64,000 bases of DNA from NCBI GenBank assembly GCA_965247665.1, contig CBDFHH010000005.1, positions 1,116,001 to 1,180,000 on the forward strand. The letters are read 5' to 3'. The stretch is from CAUZWH01 sp965247665. Lineage in GTDB: Bacteria > Pseudomonadota > Alphaproteobacteria > SHVV01. Shown piece after piece: positions 51,526-61,025 of the stretch. The notes beneath the pieces were generated by a model. That model ran no database searches. It saw only the letters and a program-made list of their open reading frames with translations, and had not been told where the DNA came from. Numbering within the stretch: the stretch's first letter is position 1; each line of letters starts with the position of its first letter. Both the position numbers and the translations under genes were made by a program.

Positions 51526-51541
51526 ACCCGCATGAGCTCGG

Positions 51542-52573
51542 TCAAGCGGGTGCGTCGTGCAGGTGGGCCAGCGGCAGCGTTGTCCCCATGCCGCGCTCCT
51601 TGGCCCGCCGGTAAATCCAGTGGGCGATGGCGACATCCTGCGACACCAGGCCGGTGGTATGGATCAGGATGCGTTCGTCGGCCCTTTCGCGGCCTGACTT
51701 GGCGCCCGAAACAACTTCCCAGATCTCGGCGTGCAGCTGCTCGCGCGAGAAGCGCCCCTCCTCGACCATCTCGCGGAACGGTTTGTTCAGCATGTTGAGC
51801 TCCCAGCTGTCGATCACCACCTTGTCCATCAGCGACCAGCCGGCGGGATCGAGTTCCTTGCGCGCCAGCGACAGGAACGAGCACCCCTCCTTGATCCAGT
51901 CGGCACGGCTGACGACCTCTTCCGAGGTGGTGCCGCCGACCACGATGTCGGCGCCGCGCACCGCTTGCTCGGGCGTGTCCACCGTCACCACCTTGGTGGC
52001 GAGCTTCTCGGAATAATGCCGTGCGAACGCCGCGCGGGTTTGCGGCCGTCGCGAGGTGCAGCGGATTTCGTCGAACTTGTACATCGTCGCCAGGCAGTCA
52101 AGCCCGGTCTTGCCCATCATGCCGACGCCGACAATGGCGCACACCTTGGGATCGGGGTTGGTCATCCACTTGCAGGCGATCACCGCCGCCGCGGTGCTAC
52201 GCAGCGCGTAAGTCCAGTGCTCGTCGATGATCGCCAGCGGGATGCTGGTGTTGGGGTCGCTCAACACGACGTAGCGGGTCGAATCCAGCGTGCCCACCGT
52301 GCTTCGCTCGCCGTCGTCGAAATAGGCGTACATGCGGGTGCCGGCCACCGGTATGTCCTTGAGGAGGCAACCCTTGACGTGCCAGTGGTTGTTGAACTCG
52401 GCCACGTCCATCTTGAAGCTCGGCGGATGGGAGAACACCACCGAGCCGCGTGCGTGCATGTGATAGACCTCCTCGACGATGCGCAGCGCATCGGCGGCGC
52501 CGAGCAGCTCCAAGGTCTCCTGGTAGGACACGAACAGCAATCCGTCTTGCGACACGGCATTCTCCATCAACAC
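51542..52573 (-). CDS. ornithine cyclodeaminase/mu-crystallin family protein
   Basis: 343 residues. The NAD(P) site is VCAIVGVGMMGKTGLDCLA (about 144-162) and the substrate region includes DEHWTYALRSTAAAVIACKW with the conserved Arg and Lys. The family includes ornithine cyclodeaminase, ketimine reductase and alanine or tauropine dehydrogenases, all acting through cyclic or linear imines. A RidA gene starts about 200 bp upstream on the same strand, which suits removal of a leaking imine. ATG 52573 or 52567 may start it. Confidence 0.9.
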   Translation of the reverse strand: MLMENAVSQDGLLFVSYQETLELLGAADALRIVEEVYHMHARGSVVFSHPPSFKMDVAEFNNHWHVKGCLLKDIPVAGTRMYAYFDDGERSTVGTLDSTRYVVLSDPNTSIPLAIIDEHWTYALRSTAAAVIACKWMTNPDPKVCAIVGVGMMGKTGLDCLATMYKFDEIRCTSRRPQTRAAFARHYSEKLATKVVTVDTPEQAVRGADIVVGGTTSEEVVSRADWIKEGCSFLSLARKELDPAGWSLMDKVVIDSWELNMLNKPFREMVEEGRFSREQLHAEIWEVVSGAKSGRERADERILIHTTGLVSQDVAIAHWIYRRAKERGMGTTLPLAHLHDAPA

Positions 52574-52772
52574 AACAGCCTCTCTCCCCGAGACCTCCGC
52601 GACGAGGCGCTTTGGTCGGAAAAGACCGCGATCTACCCGTTGGGTTTCCCACCCGCGGGGGTTCGAAGGCGCGACCCTCGCGCCGGTGGTCCCGCGCAGC
52701 CGCGCCGTCGTGAGGTTCGGGGTGAGGGGCGACGATGCATCCCGCTCTCTCGATTTGAACCGCCGGCAAACC

Positions 52773-53150
52773 TCAATCGAGAACGGCGATCGCCTCGATC
52801 TCCATCACCAGCTCGGGCCGGAACAAGCGGTTGACGACGACCGTGGTCGCCGCCGGGTAGGGTTGGTCGAAATATCGCGGGCGTAGCTCGGTCAGCGCCG
52901 GCACCTGCGAGCCGTCAGTCAGGAATACGTTCACCTTGCAGATATCGGCCATGGTGCCTCCGGCCGCTTCGATCGCGCTTTTCAGATACTCGAAGATCTC
53001 GCACGCCTGGTCGCGCGGGTCGAGGTTGCCCTGGCCGGCCGATTTTTGCGCGGTCTGGCCGGAGATGAAGACCAAATTGCCCTTCTTGACGACCTGGCTG
53101 AACTGACCCGGCATCGGTAGTCCCGGCGTTTCGACGACCTCGAATCCCAT
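52773..53150 (-). CDS. single-domain RidA-family protein
   Basis: 125 residues from ATG 53150 (MGFEVVETPG); a longer frame upstream lacks a site. GNLVFISGQTAQ, ACEIFEYLKSAIEAAGGTMA then DICKVNVFLTD and a final MEIEAIAVL form the usual trimeric RidA fold. The substrate-binding Arg of RidA is Ala (PAATTVVV), so this belongs to an Arg-less group as do the triple fusions at 23-26 kb. It lies upstream of the ornithine-cyclodeaminase-type gene. Confidence 0.9.
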   Translation of the reverse strand: MGFEVVETPGLPMPGQFSQVVKKGNLVFISGQTAQKSAGQGNLDPRDQACEIFEYLKSAIEAAGGTMADICKVNVFLTDGSQVPALTELRPRYFDQPYPAATTVVVNRLFRPELVMEIEAIAVLD

Positions 53151-53341
53151 TGGCTTCCTCCGTGTTCGGCAACGCGGCATTGTCGACGGGCGGATTTTCC
53201 AGAGTCAACGCGAGACCAAGTCTGCAAGATTAAGCAGTCGATGGCCAATGGGGGCGCGGCGGCGCGCGGATCCCGAATTGCGCCCCCGTTCCCGTCCCGC
53301 TAGCTTTGAATCCAGTTCAATCGTCGGGAGGGGGGTGCGGG

Positions 53342-53755
53342 ATGGCCGACCGCAAACCGTTTTTCACCAACATCAGCACCGCGCCGACACGGCAGATGAA
53401 GCTCGGCCGGGGCATCGGCATCAAGCTCATCAACGAGGAAACCGGCTCGCCCAAGGTCGACATCCACCTGAACATGATCAACGACGATTCCGGTCCCGGC
53501 GAAGTGCATTTCCACCGGCACGCCGACAATGTCTACATCGTCCTCGAAGGCGTGCTCGAGGTCGTGGTCGAGGGCGAGCGTCACCTGCTGAGAAAGGACG
53601 ATGTCGGCTTCATTCCCGCCGGTCTGGTGCACACCGCCGGCAGCGCCGGCGGGCACGGCACGACCCGGGTGCTGGAGATCTATGCGCCCGCCGGTTACGA
53701 CTTCCACGAGGTCGAGAGCTTCGAAAATCCGGTCGAAGTCGGGCCCGAGAATTAG
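53342..53755 (+). CDS. cupin-domain protein
   Basis: 137 residues. The first cupin motif G(x)5HxH(x)3-4E(x)6G is seen in GEVHFHRHADNVYIVLEG and the second in GLVHTAGSAGG with its His. One metal ion is probably bound. ATG 53342 has a GGGAGGGGGG site. It is 28 bp upstream of the M20-like gene and probably shares its transcript; roles range from isomerase to dioxygenase, so none is assigned. Confidence 0.88.
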   Translation: MADRKPFFTNISTAPTRQMKLGRGIGIKLINEETGSPKVDIHLNMINDDSGPGEVHFHRHADNVYIVLEGVLEVVVEGERHLLRKDDVGFIPAGLVHTAGSAGGHGTTRVLEIYAPAGYDFHEVESFENPVEVGPEN

Positions 53756-53783
53756 AACTCGCGAGCCAAGGAGGAACGCGGCC

Positions 53784-55016
53784 ATGGCCTATGCCGACTA
53801 CAAGGACAGGATCGATGCAGCGGTCGACTACCACGCTGTCAAGGACATGATGATCAAGCTGGTGCAGACGCCAAGTCCGCAGACCGAGCTGATGGAGGCC
53901 GAGCCTCAGATCCTCGCCTTCATCAAGAACGTCGTCGAACCCGAGTTACGGGCGATGGGTGTCGACAACATTTCCTACGACGGCATGGGCAATCTGATCG
54001 CGCGTTATGGCAAGGGTGGCTCCGGCAAGAAGCTGATGATGGTGACCCACGCCATGAACGCGGCAGCCGCGACCATGCCCGATCCCTATGCCGGCACCAT
54101 CGTCGACGGCACCGAATACGGCCTGCCGGGCCAAGCGGTAAAGGCGCGCGGCATCTGCGAGCAGAAGGCTGGCATGGCGGCCTTGCTCATGGCGCTCGGG
54201 ACCATCATCGAGCTCGGCTACGACCTTGAGGGCGAGCTGATTTTCACCACGCTGACATCCGGTGAAACCGGTCGGCACGATGCCATCACCAGCGTGGTCG
54301 AGGGCGAGGGCGTCACCGCCGACTACGCGCTGCTCGACGGCGACGGCCTGCGTATTCGCCTCGGCAACCGCGGCCGGGTCGACATGTTCATCACCGTCTA
54401 TGGCGAGCCGTCGCATTCGGGATCGCCGTTCGCGGGCTGCAATGCGATCACCGGCGCCCGCTGCGTGATGGACAAGATCATGGCCGAGGCGACGCTGCCC
54501 CAGCCGCACCCCGATCTCGGCGCCTGCACGCTGACCTTTGTTCATATCCGCAGCTTCCCCGACGCCACCCACACCGTACAGGAGCGCTGTGAGATCACCG
54601 TCGACCGGCGACTGCTACCGGGCGAGGATCCCGACGAGGTGTTCGAAGAGATCTCCGCCATCGCCAAAAGCGTCGAGTCCATGGCCGACCCCGTGAGCGG
54701 CAAGAGCTGGCGGGTCGAATGCGCTAAGGGGCCGTTCATGTACCCCCATTTCGTTGCCGAGGATTCCGAGATCGTCCGGATGATCAGCGACGCGTCCGCG
54801 GCGATACTCGGCTACCGGCCGGAAACCCATTACGGTCACAGCGCGTTCGATCAGGGCTACCTCAACCATGTCGGCATCCAGACCGCGAATTACGGTCCCG
54901 GACAAGACCAATTCGCCCACACCGACGACGACATGGCGTCGATCGACCGCACGGTCGATGGCACCAAGGTGTTAGCCCTGATCGCCTGCGACTATCTCGG
55001 CGCCGTCGCCGAATAG
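53784..55016 (+). CDS. M20-family peptidase-like protein with altered metal ligands
   Basis: 410 residues. The M20 fold is clear, including the dimerisation domain (YGEPSHSGSPFAGCNAITGA, about 210-229) and the end HTDDDM. Ligands differ: HxD is H89-A-M91, the bridging Asp of GxxDxK is E126 (GICEQK), and the catalytic Glu-Glu pair is E161-T162 (SGETG). It could still hydrolyse with a changed metal site, or act as a binding protein. ATG 53784 follows AAGGAGG. Amidohydrolases of this family often cleave acyl or carbamoyl amino acids. Confidence 0.85.
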   Translation: MAYADYKDRIDAAVDYHAVKDMMIKLVQTPSPQTELMEAEPQILAFIKNVVEPELRAMGVDNISYDGMGNLIARYGKGGSGKKLMMVTHAMNAAAATMPDPYAGTIVDGTEYGLPGQAVKARGICEQKAGMAALLMALGTIIELGYDLEGELIFTTLTSGETGRHDAITSVVEGEGVTADYALLDGDGLRIRLGNRGRVDMFITVYGEPSHSGSPFAGCNAITGARCVMDKIMAEATLPQPHPDLGACTLTFVHIRSFPDATHTVQERCEITVDRRLLPGEDPDEVFEEISAIAKSVESMADPVSGKSWRVECAKGPFMYPHFVAEDSEIVRMISDASAAILGYRPETHYGHSAFDQGYLNHVGIQTANYGPGQDQFAHTDDDMASIDRTVDGTKVLALIACDYLGAVAE

Positions 55017-55049
55017 ATTGCGCGCACAGGCGCGACCCTTGACATGGCG

Positions 55050-56756
55050 TCAACGCGTCTGGCCGATCTGCAGGCCGAAGCGGCGCGCCGCGACCGCGAC
55101 CGCCACCACCATGCCGGCGGTGACGACGCCGACACAGGCCGCCATTTCGATGTCGCCATTGTTCGCGTATTCCAACATCAGCACCGAAAGCGGCAGCGAC
55201 GAGGGCTGCGCCAGCAGCAGCACGGTGCTCACGTCGCGGATCCCGGCGATCGTCACCAGCACGAACATGCTGATCAGCATCGGCTTCATCAACGGCAGCA
55301 CGACGCGCCGGAACGTGCGCAGGCGGGCCGCGCCGCACACCTGCGAGGCCTGTTCCAGCTCGATACCGATCTGTGCCACCGAGGTCTTCATCATCGACAC
55401 TCCGAGCGGCAGCTGCGACACGCTGACGGCGAAGATCAGCAGGCCGATCGAGCCGTAGAACGGGGTCAGCGCCGGTGTGAACAACACCAGCGTCAGCAAT
55501 CCCACCCCGAGCAGAATGCCCGGCACGCACCAGGGCAGCCAGGCAAGGAAGTCGGTCAACGGCCTCAACGCCACACGGGTTCGCTGGATCGCATAGGCCA
55601 GGCCGGCATAGGCGAATACACCAATGGTGGCAGCGCCCAGCCCGAGGATCAGTGTGTTGATCACGGCCGGCACGAAATTGGTGTCGCCGACCACCGTGTT
55701 CCAATACTCCCAGGTGAAGGGCTCATCGAGATCGAAGAAGCCGAACAGTGTCATCGAGGTGCCGAGCGCGAGAAAACCCATCGGCACGAACACGATCACC
55801 GCGATGAGCGGCAAAAACAGGGCCGACAGCGCCCAGCGCCAGCGGCCGATCGAAAACTGCCGCACGCTTAACCCCGACCCGGTGATCGTCGCGTAGGAGC
55901 GGGCCGCTGTGTAACGCTGATAGATCAGTGCCACTACCAGCAACGCAAACAGCACCAGCGTACTCAGTGCCATGGCCTCGCCCAACCGCGGCGGTTCCCA
56001 GTTGACCAGGGCGTACACGTGGGTCGAATAGACGTAGATACGCTCCGGCGCGCCGAGCAGCTGCTCGACTTCGAACGCTTCGAGTCCGCGGATGAAACCG
56101 AGAATCGTGCCGGTCAGGATCGCCGGCACCAGCAGCGGCAGAGTAATGCGCCGGAACACCTGCAACACGCCCGATCCGCAGATGCGGCCGGCGTCTTCCA
56201 GGGTTCCGTCCATCTGGCGGATTGCCGGACCCAGCAAGATGATCATCACCGGCACGGAGCTCGCGGTCATATGGACCCAGAAAATGCCGCCGATGGAATT
56301 CACCTCGAACACCGATTCTTCGAGCGCGAATAAATCCTTGAGCCAGGTATTCAGCAGGCCGTTATGATCGTCCAGCACCAACATCCAGCCCAGCGTCACC
56401 GGGATCAGCGGCAGGAAGAACGCGATCCAGAACATGAACTCGATGAAGCTCCGTCCCGGGATCGGCACTCTGATCAGCAGCCAGGCAATAAAAAAGCCGA
56501 TCAGAGCCGCAAACGGGGCGCGCGCGGCAAACAGAACGCTATAGCCCAGCGCCGAATGGGCGTGGCCGCTCTCGTAGAGGATGCTCCGCCACGCGCCGTC
56601 CTCGTTGGCGCCGCCCTCGATCACCACCAGGATTGGGCCCAGCGTCACCGCGCCCGTCGCGCCGAGCAGGATCAGCCCCCACACCAAGCGCGACGAGCGC
56701 AGGTTGTCGCCGAACCAGCCGCGCGGGCGGATAGCGGCTACGCCGAGCTCGGCCAT
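55050..56756 (-). CDS. Fbp-type ABC transporter permease, two fused permease domains
   Basis: 568 residues from ATG 56756, with about twelve membrane segments in two halves. Two EAA coupling loops are visible, EDAGRICGSGVLQVFRRITL and EQASQVCGAARLRTFRRVVL. Such fused permeases carry iron(III), phosphonate, thiamine or sulfonate-like solutes. The start overlaps the ATPase stop by 19 bp. The ORF extends upstream into that gene but the chosen ATG gives the normal length. Confidence 0.92.
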   Translation of the reverse strand: MAELGVAAIRPRGWFGDNLRSSRLVWGLILLGATGAVTLGPILVVIEGGANEDGAWRSILYESGHAHSALGYSVLFAARAPFAALIGFFIAWLLIRVPIPGRSFIEFMFWIAFFLPLIPVTLGWMLVLDDHNGLLNTWLKDLFALEESVFEVNSIGGIFWVHMTASSVPVMIILLGPAIRQMDGTLEDAGRICGSGVLQVFRRITLPLLVPAILTGTILGFIRGLEAFEVEQLLGAPERIYVYSTHVYALVNWEPPRLGEAMALSTLVLFALLVVALIYQRYTAARSYATITGSGLSVRQFSIGRWRWALSALFLPLIAVIVFVPMGFLALGTSMTLFGFFDLDEPFTWEYWNTVVGDTNFVPAVINTLILGLGAATIGVFAYAGLAYAIQRTRVALRPLTDFLAWLPWCVPGILLGVGLLTLVLFTPALTPFYGSIGLLIFAVSVSQLPLGVSMMKTSVAQIGIELEQASQVCGAARLRTFRRVVLPLMKPMLISMFVLVTIAGIRDVSTVLLLAQPSSLPLSVLMLEYANNGDIEMAACVGVVTAGMVVAVAVAARRFGLQIGQTR

Positions 56757-57838
56757 ATCTTGATCTTGGCCGGGTCGAGCGCGAGGCTCAGTGTCGCGCC
56801 GGGCTCGGCCCGAAGGGTCTTCGACAACCGCAGCGCGACGTCGGCGCCCGCCGCCTCGACCACGCAATCATAGTGGTCGCCGCCATAGGCCATATCGGTC
56901 ACGGTCGCGTCCACCGTGGCCGCGGCGGAGCCGCTCGCATCGCTGACGGCGATGTCTTCCGGGCGCACCGCGACTTTGACCCTGGCCCCCTCCCGTTCGC
57001 TGGTCTCGGTTTCGATAACCGTGGTCGGCGACTGGATCAGGCGCACCGTCGCGCGCGCGGCGTTGCAAGCGACGACTTCGCCATCGAACACTATGGTGCG
57101 ACCGACGAAATCCTGAACGAAGTAGCTGGCCGGGTTCTCATAAACCTCGTGCGGCGTGCCGATCTGCTCGATCGTACCGTCGCGCATCACCGCGACCCGG
57201 TGAGACAAGGCCAGCGCCTCGATCTGGTCGTGGGTCACGTAGAGAATGGTGGTGCCAAGCCGGCGCTGCAACTCGTGCAGCTGGAAGCGCATCTCCTCGC
57301 GGAGCTTGGCGTCGAGATTGCTGAAGGGCTCGTCGAGCAACAGCACGTCGGGCTCATAGACCAGGGCGCGGGCAAGGGCGACCCGTTGCTGCTGTCCGCC
57401 CGACAGGGCGGTCGCCGAGCGCTCGACCAGATCGCCGAGTCCGACCACGTCGCAGATCTCGCGCACACGGCGTTCGGTGTCGGCGCGACCGACGCGCCGT
57501 ACCTGCAGCGGATAGGCGATATTTTCCCCTACAGTCATGTGCGGCCACACGGCGTAGGATTGGAACACCAAGCCGACATTGCGGCGCTCGGCCGGTATGA
57601 AGATGCCGCGGTTGGGCGCGGCGACCGCTTGGCTACGGAGTTCGATCTCGCCGCCGTCCGGCTCCTCGAGCCCTGCGGCCATGCGCAGGGTCGTACTCTT
57701 GCCGCAGCCGCTGTGGCCGAGCAGGGTCAGCACCTCGCCCTGGCGCAGGTCGAAGTCGATGTGGTCGACGGCAACGGTTTCACCGTAGCGCTTGAGCAGG
57801 TCGCGAACCTTAAGGAGAACGGTGGATCCGTCGCTCAA
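56738..57838 (-). CDS. Fbp/Pot-type ABC transporter ATP-binding protein
   Basis: 366 residues. Walker A GHSGCGKSTT (about 37-46), Q-loop FQSYAVWPHMT, signature LSGGQQQRVALARAL, Walker B VLLLDEPFSNLD and H-loop YVTHDQIEAL. A TOBE domain fills the last 110 residues. It lies between the binding protein (65 bp, with a stem-loop) and the permease (overlap). Partner of the fused permease. Confidence 0.94.
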   Translation of the reverse strand: MSDGSTVLLKVRDLLKRYGETVAVDHIDFDLRQGEVLTLLGHSGCGKSTTLRMAAGLEEPDGGEIELRSQAVAAPNRGIFIPAERRNVGLVFQSYAVWPHMTVGENIAYPLQVRRVGRADTERRVREICDVVGLGDLVERSATALSGGQQQRVALARALVYEPDVLLLDEPFSNLDAKLREEMRFQLHELQRRLGTTILYVTHDQIEALALSHRVAVMRDGTIEQIGTPHEVYENPASYFVQDFVGRTIVFDGEVVACNAARATVRLIQSPTTVIETETSEREGARVKVAVRPEDIAVSDASGSAAATVDATVTDMAYGGDHYDCVVEAAGADVALRLSKTLRAEPGATLSLALDPAKIKIWPSSA

Positions 57839-57859
57839 CGCTGACCCCTGAAACGAAAC

Positions 57860-57889
57860 CGCCCCGGCCGCGTGTGGCGAGCCGGGGCG
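57860..57889 (-). other. stem-loop between binding-protein and ATPase genes
   Basis: Perfect 9-bp inverted repeat CGCCCCGGC (57860-57868) and GCCGGGGCG (57881-57889) with a 12-base loop. Placed after the binding-protein stop and before the ATPase start in one operon, it resembles hairpins that protect the upstream mRNA or partly stop transcription so that more binding protein than channel is made. Confidence 0.55.
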
Positions 57890-57903
57890 TCGCGCGTCGC
57901 TGG

Positions 57904-59028
57904 CTACTTGCCGAAGATGACGGCGATGTTCTTCCGCAGCTCCGACTTGGCCCCGAAATGGTGCCCCTTTTCGTAGTCGTGGATCGGGTATTCCACGCCC
58001 GGCTTGGGCCGGACATATGCGGGAATGCAGTCGTAGCTGTCGAGGTCGTTACGAATGCTCTGCTCAAGCAGCAGACATTGAATCTTTTCCTGCGTTTTCC
58101 TGGTCAGGAACCAGTTGACGAAGCTTGCCCGGGACGCCTTGTTGGGGCCGTTGAGTGCGGCGATGCCGCTAAAGCCGCCGGTTGCCAAGCCCATGCCGTC
58201 CTCGGGAAAGATGCGCTCGATGGGCAGACCCTGCTTGCGATAACGCTCGACGGCAGCCTGCACGAACGCAATGCCGATCGGGTATTTACCCGTCGCCACC
58301 GATTCGGGGTTCTTGCCGTAGCTGGTGCCGAGCGCGGCTTCCTGGCCGACATAGAGCTGTTTGACGAAGTCCTGGCCGAACTTGGAATAGAGATAGGCCG
58401 CGGTGGCCTGCCCGGCGCCCGGACGGCGCGGGTCGTGGGCGATGATCTTGCCCTTCCATTTCGGATCGAGCAGATCCTGCCACGAGGTGATGCTGCCGGG
58501 ATCGACCATCTTGGTGTTGACGAACAGGTCACCCATCACCCAGTCGGCGGTCTGAATGAAGCACCAGAAATCATCGTTGTCACGGTCGCTGTCGGTGCCG
58601 GTCTGTATCCTCAGGCCGCCGCCGCGCCACTTGCTGCCGTCGAGTACGTCGGGCAACGACACGACGTCCCTGAGGTTGACGACGACGTTGGGTTTACGGG
58701 TGAAGTTGAAGCAGCTCGTGGTGCCGCCGATATAGACATCGGTGGTGATGTTGTCGGCATCGGCTTCCCGCAGCAGCGACGCCGTGAACGGGCCGGGGCC
58801 GCCGACCAACGGCTTCCACTCGACGTCGATGCCGGTCTCAGCCTCGAAGTTCTTGACGATCCAGTTACGCAAATGTGCGAAAGACGGCCCGGCGACCACA
58901 ACCTTGCCGTCCTTCTTGCCGGCCGCGACCAGTTCGTCCCACGAAGCCGCTTGCGCGGGCGGTGCGGTCGTCGCGGCCAATGCCAGCGCTGCAGCTGTAA
59001 GCCATAATTTGGTAGGCAAGTTGGGCAT
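57904..59028 (-). CDS. Fbp-type ABC transporter periplasmic binding protein
   Basis: 374 residues. ATG 59028 (MPNLPTKLWLTAAALALAAT) has AGGGAGG upstream and opens a signal peptide ending APPAQA. The mature protein, beginning ASWDELVAAGKKDGKVVVAG, is a two-lobed cluster D/F binding protein with KFEAETG-like VKNFEAETGIDVEWKPLVGG. Ligand is unknown; family members carry iron, thiamine or 2-aminoethylphosphonate. Being inside an aromatic-cleavage operon, it may carry the pathway's starting compound. Confidence 0.92.
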   Translation of the reverse strand: MPNLPTKLWLTAAALALAATTAPPAQAASWDELVAAGKKDGKVVVAGPSFAHLRNWIVKNFEAETGIDVEWKPLVGGPGPFTASLLREADADNITTDVYIGGTTSCFNFTRKPNVVVNLRDVVSLPDVLDGSKWRGGGLRIQTGTDSDRDNDDFWCFIQTADWVMGDLFVNTKMVDPGSITSWQDLLDPKWKGKIIAHDPRRPGAGQATAAYLYSKFGQDFVKQLYVGQEAALGTSYGKNPESVATGKYPIGIAFVQAAVERYRKQGLPIERIFPEDGMGLATGGFSGIAALNGPNKASRASFVNWFLTRKTQEKIQCLLLEQSIRNDLDSYDCIPAYVRPKPGVEYPIHDYEKGHHFGAKSELRKNIAVIFGK

Positions 59029-59057
59029 TATCACCTCCCTGCTAGATCGGTCTCGTT

Positions 59058-59888
59058 TCAAGCATCCTGTTCGCCCACGATGCACTGGCCGCAGCCGGTG
59101 ACCCAGGCGTCGATGGGTTGGTAGGTTATCCGGCGAAAGCGCTGTTCGGCAAATATCCCCGCCAGGACGATCCAGCTACGGATCTCCGCGGTCGACGATC
59201 CCGTCGCCTCGATCCGCTCGTGCGTAAGCGCGGTGATACGTTCGCGCGATCCGCTGGCGAGTCGGGCCAGAAAATCGCGATCGAACTCGGCATCAATATC
59301 GCCCATGTGCGCGTCGCCCGGCGAATGCGACAGCCCGCCGGCGGCGATGACCGCCACCCGCATGTCGGTATCCCAGGCGGCGATCGCGGCGGCGATGCGG
59401 ACGCCCACCTCATAGCAGCGGGCGATGCCGGGATAGGGCGGCGCGGCGCAGTTGACGTGGACCGGCACCACGGGGATGCCGGCATCGGGATCGAGCATGA
59501 ACAGCGGCACCATGAAGCCGTGGTCGACCACCCATTCCTCCGCGCGTGCGAAATCGACCCCGTGCTCGAGGCCGTGGGCGAGCAGATGCGCGGCCAGTTG
59601 CGGGTCGCTCGGTACCGTGCGGTCGGGCATGCCGGTGTTGCGCTCCGCCGGACCACGGAACGAATCGAACAAGCCGATGCAGAATGCCGGCATGTTGTCG
59701 AGGAAGAAGCGGTTGACATGGTCGGGCGAGATCAGGATCGCGGCGTCCGGTCGGGCTGCGTGCAGCGCTTCGGCGAGCACGCCGAACCCGGCCCGAAACG
59801 TCGCCATTTGCGGCGTGTCCTCGGCCGGCGGCGTGCGGGTTATCGCCGATAAATGCGAGGTTGCGAGCCCGATCGCCAGCGTCGCCAT
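59058..59888 (-). CDS. class III extradiol dioxygenase, LigB-like catalytic subunit
   Basis: 276 residues. The LigB fold is seen in LAIGLATSHLSAITR (first metal His), PDAAILISPDHVNRF, WVVDHGFMVPLFML and AVIAAGGLSHSPGD (His), PVVPVHVNC. This enzyme class opens catechol-like rings next to the hydroxyls with Fe(II) and O2. ATG 59888 starts 2 bp after the LigA-like stop, as in protocatechuate 4,5-dioxygenase (LigAB). The actual ring substrate is unknown. Confidence 0.92.
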   Translation of the reverse strand: MATLAIGLATSHLSAITRTPPAEDTPQMATFRAGFGVLAEALHAARPDAAILISPDHVNRFFLDNMPAFCIGLFDSFRGPAERNTGMPDRTVPSDPQLAAHLLAHGLEHGVDFARAEEWVVDHGFMVPLFMLDPDAGIPVVPVHVNCAAPPYPGIARCYEVGVRIAAAIAAWDTDMRVAVIAAGGLSHSPGDAHMGDIDAEFDRDFLARLASGSRERITALTHERIEATGSSTAEIRSWIVLAGIFAEQRFRRITYQPIDAWVTGCGQCIVGEQDA

Positions 59889-59890
59889 AT

Positions 59891-60148
59891 CTACAGCGCC
59901 TGCTCGCGGCCGAGACGGTCGCGAAAATCGTCAAGCGGCAGCCCGTGCGCGCGGTAATAGCGGAACACGAGATTCGGCAAGCCGCCCAAGGCCAGGATGG
60001 CATGGAAGTTGGGCTCGTCGAGCGCGGCGCGCTCGACTTCCGAAAGAGCGAAGCGGGAAAGAAACGCGGCGCGATCCTCTGTCAGGGTCGCGACCCGCTC
60101 GGGCCGGGTTCCCTCATACATCGCCTTGTTGAGCTGATAGCGGCTCAA
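59891..60148 (-). CDS. LigA-like small subunit of an extradiol dioxygenase
   Basis: 85 residues from TTG 60148 (SRYQLNKAMYEGTRPE), with AAFLSRFALSEVERAALDEP and HGLPLDDFRDRLG; this is the helical LigA fold that covers the LigB active site. TTG lies 5 bp after the upstream hydrolase stop and is the only start near the usual N-terminus; longer frames run into the hydrolase gene. Needed for stability and substrate pocket of the LigB-like partner. Confidence 0.85.
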   Translation of the reverse strand: MSRYQLNKAMYEGTRPERVATLTEDRAAFLSRFALSEVERAALDEPNFHAILALGGLPNLVFRYYRAHGLPLDDFRDRLGREQAL

Positions 60149-60153
60149 TGCGT

Positions 60154-60993
60154 TTAGCGGGGCTCCGAATCGCCCCGCCCGAGGAAGTTGAGCGCGAGAT
60201 CGTTGAACTCCTCGGCATACTCGACCTGGGCCCAGTGGCCGCAGCGCGGAAAGATGTGCATCTCGGCGTACTTGCACATCTTGACCATGGTCAGGCCCGA
60301 ATCGATCGACGAGAACCGATCCTCGGCACCCCATACGAACAGCACGGGGCACGCGACCCTGTCCAAGAGGTGGCTGATATCCTCGCGTTTGGGATGGTTG
60401 TTGGTCCACAGATCGACCATCTCGGGTCGTGCGCTCGCTTGGTAGCGCTCACGGACCGTGTCTTCGCTGACAAGCGACGGGTCGTGCGCCAGGGTGTGCA
60501 CCAGCTTGCGCATCTTTTCCAGCGTCGGACCTTCCTCGTCGTAATAATCGATGATCATTTGGATGCCCTCGGTCGGCCGCGGCATGAAGAAGCCGTGCTG
60601 GAAGGCGTTGTTGCCCATCGCCACCAGGCGATCGATGCGGGCCGGATTGTCGATCGCCAGCCGCAGCGCGCTTTGCGCCCCGATCGAGTTGCCGATGAAA
60701 TGCGCCCGCTCGATCCCGAGCTCGCCCATCATCGCCGCGACCGCCTCGGCGCACACGGTCAGTCGACCCTTGTCGCTGACGACGATGTCCGAGGCGCCGA
60801 AATTGGGCATGTCCATCAGGATCATGCGGTACTTGGCCGAGATCGCCGGTACGTTCTGCTTGAAGTTGCTCCAGCCGCTTGCGCCCGGGCCGCCGCCATG
60901 GATGCAGATGACCGGATAGCCCTCGCCGATGTCGTTGATATGTAGTTTGATATCGCCGGCCTGCACGATGCGGCTGCCTGGACCCTCGCTCAC
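60154..60993 (-). CDS. alpha/beta hydrolase of the meta-cleavage product type
   Basis: 279 residues. Oxyanion block CIHGGGPGASGWSNFKQNVP, nucleophile elbow FIGNSIGAQSAL (Ser near 112), acid in LFVWGAEDRFSS and His in PRCGHWAQVEYAEEFN. The GGGPGASGWSNF motif is typical of BphD/MhpC C-C hydrolases that split the product of extradiol ring cleavage. Its position immediately before ligA-ligB fits that role. This one, unlike the hydrolase at 41.4 kb, has an intact triad. Confidence 0.93.
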   Translation of the reverse strand: MSEGPGSRIVQAGDIKLHINDIGEGYPVICIHGGGPGASGWSNFKQNVPAISAKYRMILMDMPNFGASDIVVSDKGRLTVCAEAVAAMMGELGIERAHFIGNSIGAQSALRLAIDNPARIDRLVAMGNNAFQHGFFMPRPTEGIQMIIDYYDEEGPTLEKMRKLVHTLAHDPSLVSEDTVRERYQASARPEMVDLWTNNHPKREDISHLLDRVACPVLFVWGAEDRFSSIDSGLTMVKMCKYAEMHIFPRCGHWAQVEYAEEFNDLALNFLGRGDSEPR

Positions 60994-61025
60994 AACAATA
61001 ATCCTCTCCGAAAACGAACTGCCGA

